Below are positions 1-6,623 of a stretch of 12,143 nt of DNA, one piece after another. The DNA lies in assembly GCA_903885415.1 (NCBI GenBank), contig CAISIP010000302.1, positions 1 through 12,143 of the forward strand, read 5' to 3'. How positions within the stretch are numbered: position 1 is the first letter of the stretch; every line of letters begins with the position of its first letter. The position numbers were made by a program, and so were the translations under genes. The notes under the pieces were generated by a model, which was given only the letters and a program-made list of their open reading frames with translations, was not told the origin of the DNA and made no database searches. The DNA is from an uncultured beta proteobacterium. Lineage in GTDB: Bacteria; Pseudomonadota; Gammaproteobacteria; Burkholderiales; Burkholderiaceae_C.

Positions 1-1
1 A

Positions 2-49
2 CAAAAGGCCCTGATGGAGTACCTGCTGCTGGGAAAAGTTTCCGGCTAA
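2..49 (+). CDS. 3' end of an unidentified gene (partial)
   Basis: Frame 2 is open from the window edge to a TAA at 47-49 and reads QKALMEYLLLGKVSG. This looks like a plausible C-terminal helix and tail, but it is too short to assign to a family. It would converge on the minus-strand exonuclease gene at 160. The other forward frame at the edge runs further, to a TGA near 70, and has a less protein-like composition. Only the ending is visible, so no function is proposed. Confidence 0.35.
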   Translation, partial: QKALMEYLLLGKVSG

Positions 50-83
50 TAGTGCGCCGGCTGATCGGGTGACTGGCTTCAAC

Positions 84-120
84 TGCGCAACCGGTGGCAG
101 CGGCGCCGGCACCCTGCGCA
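84..120. terminator. possible hairpin between convergent genes
   Basis: Two copies of the self-complementary hexamer TGCGCA (84-89 and 115-120) can pair, with an inner GGTG/CACC stem (93-96 with 110-113) separated from them by a small asymmetric internal loop. The hairpin sits in the 110-base gap between the partial forward gene and the convergent exonuclease gene, where a bidirectional terminator would be expected. No T-run follows on either strand, so this is only a candidate. I see nothing else in 50-159. Confidence 0.25.
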
Positions 121-159
121 GCATGCTCGCCGGGGCGCGGCTCTCCAAGATCTATACGC

Positions 160-774
160 TCAGGGCGCGGCAGTAGCTGGCCGTTCGCCCAGGGCACGGT
201 AGATCCGCAGCGCCGCCCAGGCGTCGTTGGCAGCGTAGAGTAGCTGCGACTCGCTCAGCCGTGGATGGGCCCAGTTTGATGTCGTCGCCTTGCGCGACTT
301 GATGAAGCGCCGCTGGAACACCACCGCAGTCGCACCGCGGACCCCCATGTCGGTGCGGTAACCGTTGCGCCTGAAAATATCGTTGAGATCGACCACCGCC
401 TGCGGCTCGACGCCGAGCTTGCTGACGATGCGCCGGCGGTCATCGCCCAGACCAAAACCGACCTTGGTCAGACCCTGCGCCGAGAGCAGTTGCGCGACGG
501 CTTCGCGGCAGCCGGACTCGGCCAGCTGGAAAACATAGGCGTGCTCCAAGGTGGCAAGCTGCACGATATGCGGACCTTCGGACAGCTCGTTTCTGGCAAA
601 TGTCGGCTTCGATTCGGTGTCAAAACCGAGCACCGCAGCACCGACCAGCGCGTCGAGGGCGCGCCGCGCCTGCGACCCGGTAGATACCAGACTAACGCGG
701 TCGATCCCGATGCGTTCGAAGGGCTCCAACAGCGCGATTTCTTCGCGCGACGGCGTCGGAAAACGCTCACCCAT
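160..774 (-). CDS. 3'-5' exonuclease, RNase D-like DEDDy domain
   Basis: This is a 204-residue single-domain nuclease of the DnaQ-like superfamily, related to the exonuclease domain of RNase D. Exo I is visible as GFDTES, with metal ligands D52 and E54. The Exo II region is VGFGLGDDRRRI (D111 or D112). Exo III is YAANDAWAALRIY, with Y180 and D184 in the DEDDy spacing. It should hydrolyse RNA or DNA 3' ends using two metal ions, in the cytoplasm. It lacks the HRDC domains of full RNase D, so its true substrate is unknown. I chose the ATG at 774 because GGAGG lies upstream and the following MGERFPTPSREEIA matches the usual family beginning. A TTG at 825, three bases after the preceding stop, would give 221 residues. 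It follows the glutathione peroxidase gene closely and is probably co-transcribed with it. Confidence 0.85.
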   Translation of the reverse strand: MGERFPTPSREEIALLEPFERIGIDRVSLVSTGSQARRALDALVGAAVLGFDTESKPTFARNELSEGPHIVQLATLEHAYVFQLAESGCREAVAQLLSAQGLTKVGFGLGDDRRRIVSKLGVEPQAVVDLNDIFRRNGYRTDMGVRGATAVVFQRRFIKSRKATTSNWAHPRLSESQLLYAANDAWAALRIYRALGERPATAAP

Positions 775-828
775 TTGCGCGTCGAGTCCTCCGTGGCCCG
801 CACTGGGACTTCCGCATACAGGCAACGC

Positions 829-1458
829 TCACCGGGCGTCCAGCGCCTGCTGTATCTGCCCGACCAGCATCGGGGAATCCGGACCGGTCAGGCTGAGGTA
901 GTTGTCAACCACCCGGCCCTTGCGGTCTATCAGGTACTTATGAAAATTCCATTTCGGAGCCCTGCCGCTGGCCTTGGCCAACGCGACATAAAGCGGGTTC
1001 GCCTCTTTTCCGACCACCGCCGTCTTGGCAAACATCGGAAATTTGACGCCGTAGGTATTGAAGCAGAAGTCGGCTGTTTCCTTGCTTTCACCGGGCTCCT
1101 GCTTGCCGAAGTCGTTGGACGGAAAGCCCAGCACCACCAGGCCCTTGGGCGCCAGTCTGGCGTACAGGCTTTCCAACCCCTCGAACTGCCCGGCAAAACC
1201 GCAGTAGCTCGCCGTATTGACCACCAAAATCACCTTTCCCGCATACTGGCAGAGGTCCTGCGGCGCGTCGTCCTGCAGCCGCTTGAACTGGTGCTTCAGG
1301 ATCGCCGGACAGGCCACGGCTGGCGCAGCAGCAGTCTGCCCAGCGCCAGCGCCGCCCGTTGGGGCCTGCGCCGCCGCGCCCAGGGTGAGGCAACCTAGCA
1401 GGAGTGCGAACGCGTTGCGGCGAAGACGCGTGATCGCTGAAATTTTGGGGTCAGACAT
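829..1458 (-). CDS. glutathione peroxidase family protein, exported, Cys type
   Basis: This 209-residue thioredoxin-fold peroxidase reduces H2O2 or organic hydroperoxides with thiols (glutathione or thioredoxin). The family signatures are in order: VNTASYCGFAGQFEGLE with peroxidatic C86, LGFPSNDFGKQEPG with Q120, and WNFHKYLID with W170 and N171. Together these form the Cys/Gln/Trp/Asn catalytic set. C86 is encoded by TGC, so this is not a selenoprotein. C132 (ADFCFNTYG) is a possible resolving cysteine, while the usual FPCNQF cysteine is replaced by serine. Residues 1-31 look like a signal peptide: RLRR, then a hydrophobic stretch, then AAA-QA. An Ala/Gly-rich linker follows, so the protein probably acts in the periplasm; LLGC at 20-23 is a weaker lipobox alternative. 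It lies upstream of the exonuclease gene and is separated from the transporter operon by a likely terminator. Confidence 0.88.
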   Translation of the reverse strand: MSDPKISAITRLRRNAFALLLGCLTLGAAAQAPTGGAGAGQTAAAPAVACPAILKHQFKRLQDDAPQDLCQYAGKVILVVNTASYCGFAGQFEGLESLYARLAPKGLVVLGFPSNDFGKQEPGESKETADFCFNTYGVKFPMFAKTAVVGKEANPLYVALAKASGRAPKWNFHKYLIDRKGRVVDNYLSLTGPDSPMLVGQIQQALDAR

Positions 1459-1568
1459 GCGGGTCTCGGCTCGATGAGGTCTTGCAAAAATCTACAGCCG
1501 CAGTATCGCGCATCTGAGCCCAACATGTCGATGCGGGGCATGCCACATCCGCGACAAGACCTGCTCTC

Positions 1569-1606
1569 AAAAAAAAGGGGGGAGTCAGCAGTGCGCCTAT
1601 GCTGAC
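1569..1606 (-). terminator. candidate intrinsic terminator of the importer operon
   Basis: Reading the minus strand, a perfect 7-bp stem GTCAGCA/TGCTGAC (1606-1600 with 1590-1584) closes a 9-base loop. It is followed by TCCCCCC and then T8 (1576-1569). The T-run is the expected hallmark. The seven-base gap between stem and T-run is longer than usual, so efficiency is uncertain. It lies 26 bases after the ATPase stop codon and 110 bases before the glutathione peroxidase start, which fits a boundary between two minus-strand transcription units. Confidence 0.5.
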
Positions 1607-1610
1607 CGGT

Positions 1611-1625
1611 TGCGTGGATCACGCA
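1611..1625. repeat. short perfect hairpin after the ATPase stop
   Basis: TGCGTG-GAT-CACGCA is a perfect 6-bp inverted repeat with a three-base loop. It starts six bases past the ATPase TAA (1632-1634) on the minus strand. It has no T-run of its own. It could protect the operon's 3' end, or act together with the stronger hairpin at 1584-1606. Confidence 0.35.
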
Positions 1626-1631
1626 GATTCA

Positions 1632-2387
1632 TTACAAAACTTGCTCGAGAAACGCGCGGGTGCGATCCATTTTCGGTTGGCCAAATATTTGTGCTGGAGG
1701 CCCCTGTTCAACGATGACTCCTTGATCGGTGAAGAACACCTTGTCGGCGATCTCACGCGCGAAGGCCATTTCGTGGGTCACCAAGATGGAAGTTAACCCA
1801 TCGTCCACAAGTTCGCGAATGGTTAACAGAACCTCTTTGCGGGTTTCCGGATCAAGCGCCGCAGTCACCTCATCGAAAAGCATCACCGACGGTCGCATCG
1901 CGAGCGCGCGCGCAATGGCCACACGCTGCTGCTGGCCACCGGAAAGTTCTCCCGGGTAGCTATTTTCCTTTCCTGCCAAACGCACTTTTCGCATCAGCGA
2001 CCGCGCACGCTCCTCGACCTCATGCCGGTCTTGTCCAAGCACCTGCAAAGGCGCCATCATGATGTTTTCCAGCGCCGACTTGTGCGGGAAAAGGTTGTAC
2101 TGCTGAAAGACGATAGACACCTCTTTGCGCAAGGCAATCATTTCACGGTCCGATCGCAATCGGTGAACGGCATGCGTTCCCACGAAAACCTCACCACGAT
2201 CCACGGGTATCAATCCGTTGATACACCTCAGCAGCGTGGACTTCCCAGACCCTGAGGGTCCGATGACACAAACGACCTCGCCCGCCTGCACCTCCAACGA
2301 AATGCCGCGCAGCACCACAACCGAACCGAAGGCTTTATGCACGTCAACCACGCGCACGGCAGCTATGCTTTCAGGAGAAATGCTCAT
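1632..2387 (-). CDS. amino-acid ABC importer, ATP-binding subunit (GlnQ/HisP type)
   Basis: This 251-residue ATPase drives import through the two permeases of the same operon. It has Walker A GPSGSGKST (43-51), Q-loop FQQYNLFPH (Q95/Q96), signature LSGGQQQRVAIARAL (148-162), Walker B VMLFDEVTAALDPE (D172, catalytic E173) and switch histidine H205 in VTHEM. Length and motifs are those of the polar amino acid transporter (PAAT) family. Its ATG overlaps the stop of the deacylase gene as ATGA (2384-2387). Only a weak GGA lies upstream, so translational coupling is likely. It is the last gene of the operon, unlike many PAAT operons where it directly follows the permeases. All catalytic residues are intact. 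The transported compound cannot be read from this subunit. Confidence 0.95.
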   Translation of the reverse strand: MSISPESIAAVRVVDVHKAFGSVVVLRGISLEVQAGEVVCVIGPSGSGKSTLLRCINGLIPVDRGEVFVGTHAVHRLRSDREMIALRKEVSIVFQQYNLFPHKSALENIMMAPLQVLGQDRHEVEERARSLMRKVRLAGKENSYPGELSGGQQQRVAIARALAMRPSVMLFDEVTAALDPETRKEVLLTIRELVDDGLTSILVTHEMAFAREIADKVFFTDQGVIVEQGPPAQIFGQPKMDRTRAFLEQVL

Positions 2388-2890
2388 GGTGTTTCCAAAG
2401 TCTCAAGCTGAACGGGTATGTCCAATACCCTGGCTGGGTGTCGCGTGATGGCCAAGAAGCGAACCAGATCCTCGTGCGGAATGACACAGGTCGCCGTATT
2501 GACAAGCGGGTGCGCTTGAATGGCGTCGGCCTCCCATAAGCTGCGGTCCATCACAAAATCGACAGCGTGCGCTGTATCGTTGACCAGTGCAAGCAAGCTG
2601 ACCGAGCCAGGCGTAACGCCCAGACATTCCTGGAGGCGTTCAGGAGAAGCAAATCCGAGTCGCCCTAGGCCCAGCATATCGCCGAGAAGACGCAAGTCGA
2701 CATGTCGATCGCTTGGCGCCGTTACCAGCAAAGAACGCAGGCCTTTCTTTCCGCGCAAGAATAAGTTCTTCGCTTTGGCGCCCGGCAGCGCTGGAACCAG
2801 GTGATCAGATTGCGCGCAAGTCATCACAGCGGGGTGTTCATGCCAGTCTAGGAACATCCCGTGCTCGATCAGAAAACCGCGAAGGTCCAT
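2384..2890 (-). CDS. YbaK/ProX-type prolyl-tRNA deacylase
   Basis: This 168-residue protein is a stand-alone version of the INS/YbaK editing domain. Members of the family hydrolyse misacylated tRNA, chiefly Ala-tRNA(Pro) (ProX/PrdX class) or Cys-tRNA(Pro) (YbaK class). Visible family features are GAKAKNLFLR with K41 and N42, GVTPGSVSLLALVND (91-105), and HPLVNTATCVI with H127 and P128. The KNLFLR block and the GVTPGSVS and HPLVNTAT signatures favour the ProX/PrdX subclass. AGGA precedes the ATG at 2890. The gene lies 12 bases after permease 2 and overlaps the ATPase start by four bases, so it is firmly inside the importer operon. This is an unusual place for a translation quality-control enzyme. 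The domain call is firm; the exact acyl group edited is not known. Confidence 0.88.
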   Translation of the reverse strand: MDLRGFLIEHGMFLDWHEHPAVMTCAQSDHLVPALPGAKAKNLFLRGKKGLRSLLVTAPSDRHVDLRLLGDMLGLGRLGFASPERLQECLGVTPGSVSLLALVNDTAHAVDFVMDRSLWEADAIQAHPLVNTATCVIPHEDLVRFLAITRHPARVLDIPVQLETLETP

Positions 2891-2902
2891 ATCGGTCCTG
2901 TA

Positions 2903-3760
2903 TCAGCGTTCAGCGTAGCGCAATTCAAGACGCCGGGTCCACCACGCGATCGGGTAGCAATAGATAAAAAACCATAACAGCACATAGCTGTAAATGGGTA
3001 CCAGCAGATCGGTCCGTGCTTCCGCAGCCGTAATACGCCCAGTGATGGTCATGACCTCGCTCACACCCACCACCGATGCCAAGGTAGTAGCCATCGTCAG
3101 GATGGCGTACCAATTCATCCAGGGTGGCAACATCCGCTTGATGCACTGCGGAAGAATGACTTGCCACAGTATTTGTCTGCGCGAAAACGCGAGCGACCGC
3201 GCCGCCTCCCATTGCGCCGTTGGAATCGACTGTACCGCGCCACGGACTATCTCGGCCATGTTCGCCATGATCGGTAAAGCGAGACCGAAGGTAGCCTTGA
3301 TCCAGTCCGGAAACGGTATGGTCAAGCCCGCGACACGAAACTCGAAAGGGAGCAAAAACATCACGAAAAAGAGCAGCACCAACCATGGCGCGTTTCGGAA
3401 AAATTGCACGACGATCCAGGAACCCGCCCGCACAGGAGCCAATAGCGAAATCCGCGCAAATCCGAGTAGTAATCCGGCGCCCGTTCCTAGCAACATAGCC
3501 AGCAGACTGATGATGAGATTGAAGTAGAAACCCTGCAATAGCAACGGCGTCCACTTGATCAGCAATTCCACCACGCTGGCGTTGTCAACTTTGGCTTGCA
3601 CTTGGGTCCAAGCCACTGAGGTGACCAGCGCCATCAGTAGAAATATGCCCGTGCGGGCCACAAACAAGCCGCCTCCACTCGAACGAGCGCCCGATCGCTC
3701 CGGTATCGACCCAAGCCGTAGCGGAAGCAATACATCCAAATGTCCCGCTGATCGCCTCAT
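2903..3760 (-). CDS. amino-acid ABC importer, permease 2 (HisM/GlnP type)
   Basis: This 285-residue inner-membrane permease pairs with the gene just upstream. A hydrophilic, Arg/Gly-rich N-terminal stretch (1-33) precedes a first hydrophobic segment (about 36-52). The PAAT core follows, with membrane spans near 76-102, 114-138, 155-172, 215-235 and 254-275. The cytoplasmic EAA loop that docks the ATPase is EAARSLAFSRRQILWQVILP (185-204). Its normally conserved glycine is alanine (A191), a mild deviation. The motif QFFRNAPWLVLLFF (119-132) is typical of amino-acid permeases. The start ATG overlaps the previous stop as ATGA (3757-3760). The long N-terminus is therefore probably real, although a later start cannot be excluded. 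Confidence 0.92.
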   Translation of the reverse strand: MRRSAGHLDVLLPLRLGSIPERSGARSSGGGLFVARTGIFLLMALVTSVAWTQVQAKVDNASVVELLIKWTPLLLQGFYFNLIISLLAMLLGTGAGLLLGFARISLLAPVRAGSWIVVQFFRNAPWLVLLFFVMFLLPFEFRVAGLTIPFPDWIKATFGLALPIMANMAEIVRGAVQSIPTAQWEAARSLAFSRRQILWQVILPQCIKRMLPPWMNWYAILTMATTLASVVGVSEVMTITGRITAAEARTDLLVPIYSYVLLWFFIYCYPIAWWTRRLELRYAER

Positions 3761-4488
3761 TGCCCAAACCCCGGCACCCGCAAGCGGCCTTCAAGCCACT
3801 GCATGAATTGGTTTATCGCGCCGACGATACAAACATAGGTGATCAACAGAACCACCATCATTTCCGGCACATTTACCTGCTCAGACCAAATTTGCGCAGA
3901 CATGTACAGCAGCTCCGGCACCGCGATCGCGTAGGCCAGCGTCGTCGTCTTGACCAGATTGACCAGATTGTTGGTCATGGCCGGCATGGTGACGCGTAGC
4001 GCCAAAGGAAACACAATCACCCGAAAAATCTGCGTGCGCGAATAGCCGAGGGATTGCGCCGCCTCGATCATCGCCTTAGGAACCGCTTCGATACCGGCCC
4101 GGAATATTTCTGCGGCAAAAGCGGCCTCAAGCAAGGTCAATGAAACAATGGCCCAACCCAATGAACCGAGCAAAGGTTCGCCACCGACTTTTGGCAGCAA
4201 GGGGCCAAGGGCAAAGTAGCAGAAATACAACTGGACCAGCGGCGGCGTATTCCGAAAGAACTGGACAAACCCATTCGCAGCGCTGCGCAGTAAGCGCCTG
4301 CGTGACCCGCAAGCCCACGCCGTCAGCGCACCAAGCGCAAGACTAAGAACCAGACAGTAGGCAGAAAGCTTTAAGGTCGTGCCAAAGCCCTCTAGGAAGC
4401 GGGACCTGTCGTAGTTGTCGTAAAAAATAGTCAGCTTGATCCCGCTGACTTGATGCAGCCATTTGAACCAAGCAGCGACTTCATCCAC
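3757..4488 (-). CDS. amino-acid ABC importer, permease 1 (HisQ/GlnP type)
   Basis: This 243-residue inner-membrane permease is one half of the heterodimeric channel. Hydrophobic spans lie near 38-60, 84-98, 108-126, 168-192 and 208-225. QFFRNTPPLVQLYF (76-89) is the characteristic PAAT motif. The EAA loop EAAQSLGYSRTQIFRVIVFP (142-161) is complete, including its glycine (G148). The start is GTG at 4488, with AGGCGG on the minus strand about eight bases upstream; no better in-frame ATG lies nearby. It follows the binding-protein gene after a 101-base gap and overlaps permease 2 by four bases. Confidence 0.92.
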   Translation of the reverse strand: MDEVAAWFKWLHQVSGIKLTIFYDNYDRSRFLEGFGTTLKLSAYCLVLSLALGALTAWACGSRRRLLRSAANGFVQFFRNTPPLVQLYFCYFALGPLLPKVGGEPLLGSLGWAIVSLTLLEAAFAAEIFRAGIEAVPKAMIEAAQSLGYSRTQIFRVIVFPLALRVTMPAMTNNLVNLVKTTTLAYAIAVPELLYMSAQIWSEQVNVPEMMVVLLITYVCIVGAINQFMQWLEGRLRVPGFGQ

Positions 4489-4558
4489 GGTGCAACCGCC
4501 TACGAGTCGCGTACCGTTCTTTCGCCAACTGCATGGGAAGCACGTCTAACTTCTACCG

Positions 4559-4579
4559 AGCGGCCGTCGATCAACCGCT
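4559..4579 (-). other. weak intercistronic hairpin after the binding-protein gene
   Basis: A 5-bp stem (AGCGG with CCGCT, 11-base loop) lies ten bases beyond the binding-protein stop in the 101-base gap before permease 1. It has no T-run. Hairpins at this position often stabilise the binding-protein part of such transcripts so that more of it is made. This one is short, and chance is a fair alternative. Confidence 0.2.
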
Positions 4580-4589
4580 GCGCCGTGGG

Positions 4590-5411
4590 CTACTTGAACT
4601 TAGCCTGCTGCTCGAGCAAAAAGGGGGACAGCGGAATCCCCCACTTCTTCTCGAGTTCCAGTATGAAGCCCGTCTTGTGCCAGTCTTTACTCACCTCGGT
4701 GACATAGGCCATAAACTTGGCGTCGTCCTTGCGGACTGCCAGCCCCCAGGGCTCAGGGTCAATCGCCGGCACCACCATCGCATAGTCGGACCACTTGGCG
4801 TCACCCATGATTCCGGCAAAGAAGGTTGTGTCAAAAACGGTCCCGACACAGTTACCCGCTTCAAGCGCCGCCATCGCCTCTGTTACCCCTTTGAAAACCA
4901 CCAACTGGGCGCCAAACTCTTCGCCGGTTTTTCGATTGTAATAAGCGCCTTGAATCGCACAAACAGGCTTGCCTTTTAGGTCAGCCCAGTTCTTAAGTCC
5001 CGACGTTTTTTTGCCAAAAATGGTGGCTGCGCCAGCGTAATAAAAAGGCTGTGGTATCCCAACGACTTCGGCCCGGTCCGGCTTGTAGGCCATCGTCGCG
5101 ATCATCAGGTCGGTGCGGCCCTGTTTTACAAATTCCATCCGATTCGCCGCCACCACAGGGACGAGTTCGATTTGTACGCCCATCCGTTTGGCGAGGTCAT
5201 TTGCCAAGTCAATCTCAAGACCCACGATCTTTCCGGAAGGGTCGGTGTAGCCGAAAGGCTTGTAGTCGGCCTTGACGCCCACCACCATCTTGCCCTTTTG
5301 CTTAATACTTGCCATGGTGTCGACCTGGGCCAAGACCATCCCTGAAGCCGTCACCATGAGACCGGCCAAAAGCCCAACCCATTTCCGCCCCAAGACACTT
5401 TTGTGTTGCAT
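4590..5411 (-). CDS. periplasmic amino-acid-type substrate-binding protein
   Basis: This 273-residue family 3 extracellular solute-binding protein captures the ligand in the periplasm. The signal peptide spans about 1-29: KSVLGRKW, then a hydrophobic core, then VLA-QV. The mature start, DTMASIKQKGKMVVGVKADYKPFGY, is classic for the family. By eye, R113 (IATMAYKPDRAE) matches the arginine that binds the ligand carboxylate in LAO/HisJ proteins. D194 (TVFDTT) matches the aspartate that binds the alpha-amino group. This points to a ligand with an amino-acid backbone rather than a choline-type quaternary amine. The lobe-2 loop reads IQGAYYNRKTG instead of the usual small-residue GS/GT pattern, so the ligand may be atypical. 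AGAGGA (5422-5417) lies five bases from the ATG. It is the first gene of the importer operon. Confidence 0.92.
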   Translation of the reverse strand: MQHKSVLGRKWVGLLAGLMVTASGMVLAQVDTMASIKQKGKMVVGVKADYKPFGYTDPSGKIVGLEIDLANDLAKRMGVQIELVPVVAANRMEFVKQGRTDLMIATMAYKPDRAEVVGIPQPFYYAGAATIFGKKTSGLKNWADLKGKPVCAIQGAYYNRKTGEEFGAQLVVFKGVTEAMAALEAGNCVGTVFDTTFFAGIMGDAKWSDYAMVVPAIDPEPWGLAVRKDDAKFMAYVTEVSKDWHKTGFILELEKKWGIPLSPFLLEQQAKFK

Positions 5412-5470
5412 ATCAATCCTCTATGGTTTTGCGCTGCGCGTGAAGAAGCGCCTATCCGTACCGCGCCAAG

Positions 5471-5483
5471 CAGCCGACGGCTG
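5471..5483. repeat. 13-bp palindrome upstream of the binding-protein gene
   Basis: CAGCCG-A-CGGCTG is a perfect inverted repeat with a single central base, located 60 bases upstream of the binding-protein ATG and seven bases from the LysR-type box at 5490-5510. It is too tight to form a stable RNA hairpin, so a DNA-binding site is more plausible than a terminator. It does not resemble the LysR box, so a different protein would have to bind it, or it is chance. Confidence 0.3.
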
Positions 5484-5489
5484 TCAGCC

Positions 5490-5510
5490 ACTATTCTTAC
5501 ACATAATACT
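5490..5510. promoter_or_regulatory. LysR-type box upstream of the importer operon
   Basis: The plus strand reads ACTAT-N11-ATACT, so the minus strand reads AGTAT-N11-ATAGT. This is a T-N11-A element with four of five arm positions complementary. On the minus strand it begins AGTATTAT, identical over eight bases to the box between lysR and soxB. It lies 79-99 bases upstream of the binding-protein ATG. On the minus strand a CTGACA, a possible -35, begins two bases beyond it, but I find no convincing -10. The match between two independent intergenic sites supports a shared regulator, most simply the adjacent LysR protein. Confidence 0.55.
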
Positions 5511-5599
5511 AGGCGCCTGCTCAGGAACTCTGGCGGGCGCATGATTTGCCACGGCTCCCAGCCCAATGGCGCCAGCAGACCTTGATTCCATCCATGCAC

Positions 5600-6610
5600 T
5601 TACGCCGACAGACTGACTTCAGCTGCAAGTTCGGGCACGGCACCCATCAATTGCGGGAAGAATTTCTCGCCCCACAGCCTACGCGACTCCGCAGCCAGTT
5701 TAGCCGCGACCTCCTCCCATTCGCCCTCACGCGTAACGATCGTTATTTCCCGCAAGGGAACCGGCGCCGATAACTTGCGAACCGCAACACCGTCGAATCG
5801 CCCCAGTCCCTGCAACACGCATAGGGGCGTAGTGATTCCCCATCCCACCCCGCTGGCGATGAGTGTGCACATCATCACCGCGTTATCGACCTCTATACGC
5901 CGTGCAGCAGGCACTCGCGCCACCCGCAAATAACGCTCTACCATGACACCTATCGAGGAGCGAATGTTGTAACGAATGAACGGCAGTTCTCCTGCTAGGT
6001 CGACCACCGAGCGCGCACGCGCCGCACGACCACCCCGCTCCGGCATCAGTAGCACCAAGCTCTCTTTCAACAGTGAAATTCTCGATAGGCCGTCGTACTC
6101 GTCGAGCGTGTCGGCAGACACAATGAGGTCCACCCGTCGCTCCAGCAGATCCAGTGCAAGCGCCGGGGTTTGACCTTGGGTTACGAACAAGTCACCGACG
6201 CTCTGGGCAGCAAACCGGATCAGGTCGGGCCCCAAAGTGTCTGCAAACGAGTCGATCATTGCAATGCGCAAAGTCGGACGATCGCTCAGCGCCGCAACCC
6301 GCTGCGGCAGAGCGCGGAGATCATGCAATATGCGCGCTGCCTGCCGGCTCAACTCGCCACCCTCCCGAGTCGTACGAAAGGGCCGGCGCGAACGGTCAAA
6401 CAATGCGCAACCCATGCTCACTTCGGCATGCGACACCAATTGAGACACCGAAGACTGGCTACAGCGCAAGCGCTGTGCCGCGGCCGACATACTGCCAGTG
6501 GCCGCAACAGCCAGAATGGCCTCCAAGCTGCCGATGGACAGGGCTTGCGTCTGCCTTTCGCCAGGATCCAATGCCGCGCCGATGTGGGTTTCCATTTTTT
6601 TTGAACGCAT
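5600..6610 (-). CDS. LysR-family transcriptional regulator
   Basis: This 336-residue protein has the LysR layout. A winged helix-turn-helix lies at about 26-88 (SLEAILAVAATGSMSAAAQR, then CSQSSVSQLVSHAE, then ALFDRSRRPFRTTREG). A linker helix and a periplasmic-binding-like effector domain (about 113-310) follow. It is divergent from soxB and directly upstream of, and co-oriented with, the importer operon, so it is probably the local regulator of N-methyl amino acid uptake and demethylation. The effector would be sarcosine, dimethylglycine or a related compound (inference). Two starts are possible, ATG at 6610 and ATG at 6595 (M6); neither has a Shine-Dalgarno sequence. A TATAAT ends seven bases before the 6610 ATG, which would allow a leaderless transcript. 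The C-terminal tail beyond residue 310 is longer than in many LysR proteins. Confidence 0.92.
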   Translation of the reverse strand: MRSKKMETHIGAALDPGERQTQALSIGSLEAILAVAATGSMSAAAQRLRCSQSSVSQLVSHAEVSMGCALFDRSRRPFRTTREGGELSRQAARILHDLRALPQRVAALSDRPTLRIAMIDSFADTLGPDLIRFAAQSVGDLFVTQGQTPALALDLLERRVDLIVSADTLDEYDGLSRISLLKESLVLLMPERGGRAARARSVVDLAGELPFIRYNIRSSIGVMVERYLRVARVPAARRIEVDNAVMMCTLIASGVGWGITTPLCVLQGLGRFDGVAVRKLSAPVPLREITIVTREGEWEEVAAKLAAESRRLWGEKFFPQLMGAVPELAAEVSLSA

Positions 6611-6623
6611 AAGTATTATTATA
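6611..6623 (-). promoter_or_regulatory. candidate -10 element of lysR
   Basis: The minus strand holds a consensus TATAAT (6623-6618), followed by AATACTT and then the ATG at 6610. Initiation at the usual distance would fall on or next to that ATG. The hexamer lies inside the LysR-type box, so a bound regulator would cover it, which fits negative autoregulation. No good -35 is seen at 16-18 bases spacing. On the plus strand TTGAAC (6601-6606) might be a sox -35, but no well-spaced -10 accompanies it. Confidence 0.4.

Noticed and set aside
1194..1207. Possible selenocysteine in the glutathione peroxidase active site
   Set aside because: The codon for C86 is TGC, not TGA, so it is the cysteine form.
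490..1398. 302-codon plus-strand open frame across the exonuclease and peroxidase genes
   Set aside because: It is antisense to two clear protein families. Its translation is Arg/Gln/His-rich with no recognisable domain, as expected for a mirror frame in GC-rich DNA.
5513..5540. GC-rich inverted stretch between the importer and lysR as a lysR terminator
   Set aside because: The GGCGCC and GGCGGGCGC segments pair only partly and no T-run follows on the minus strand.
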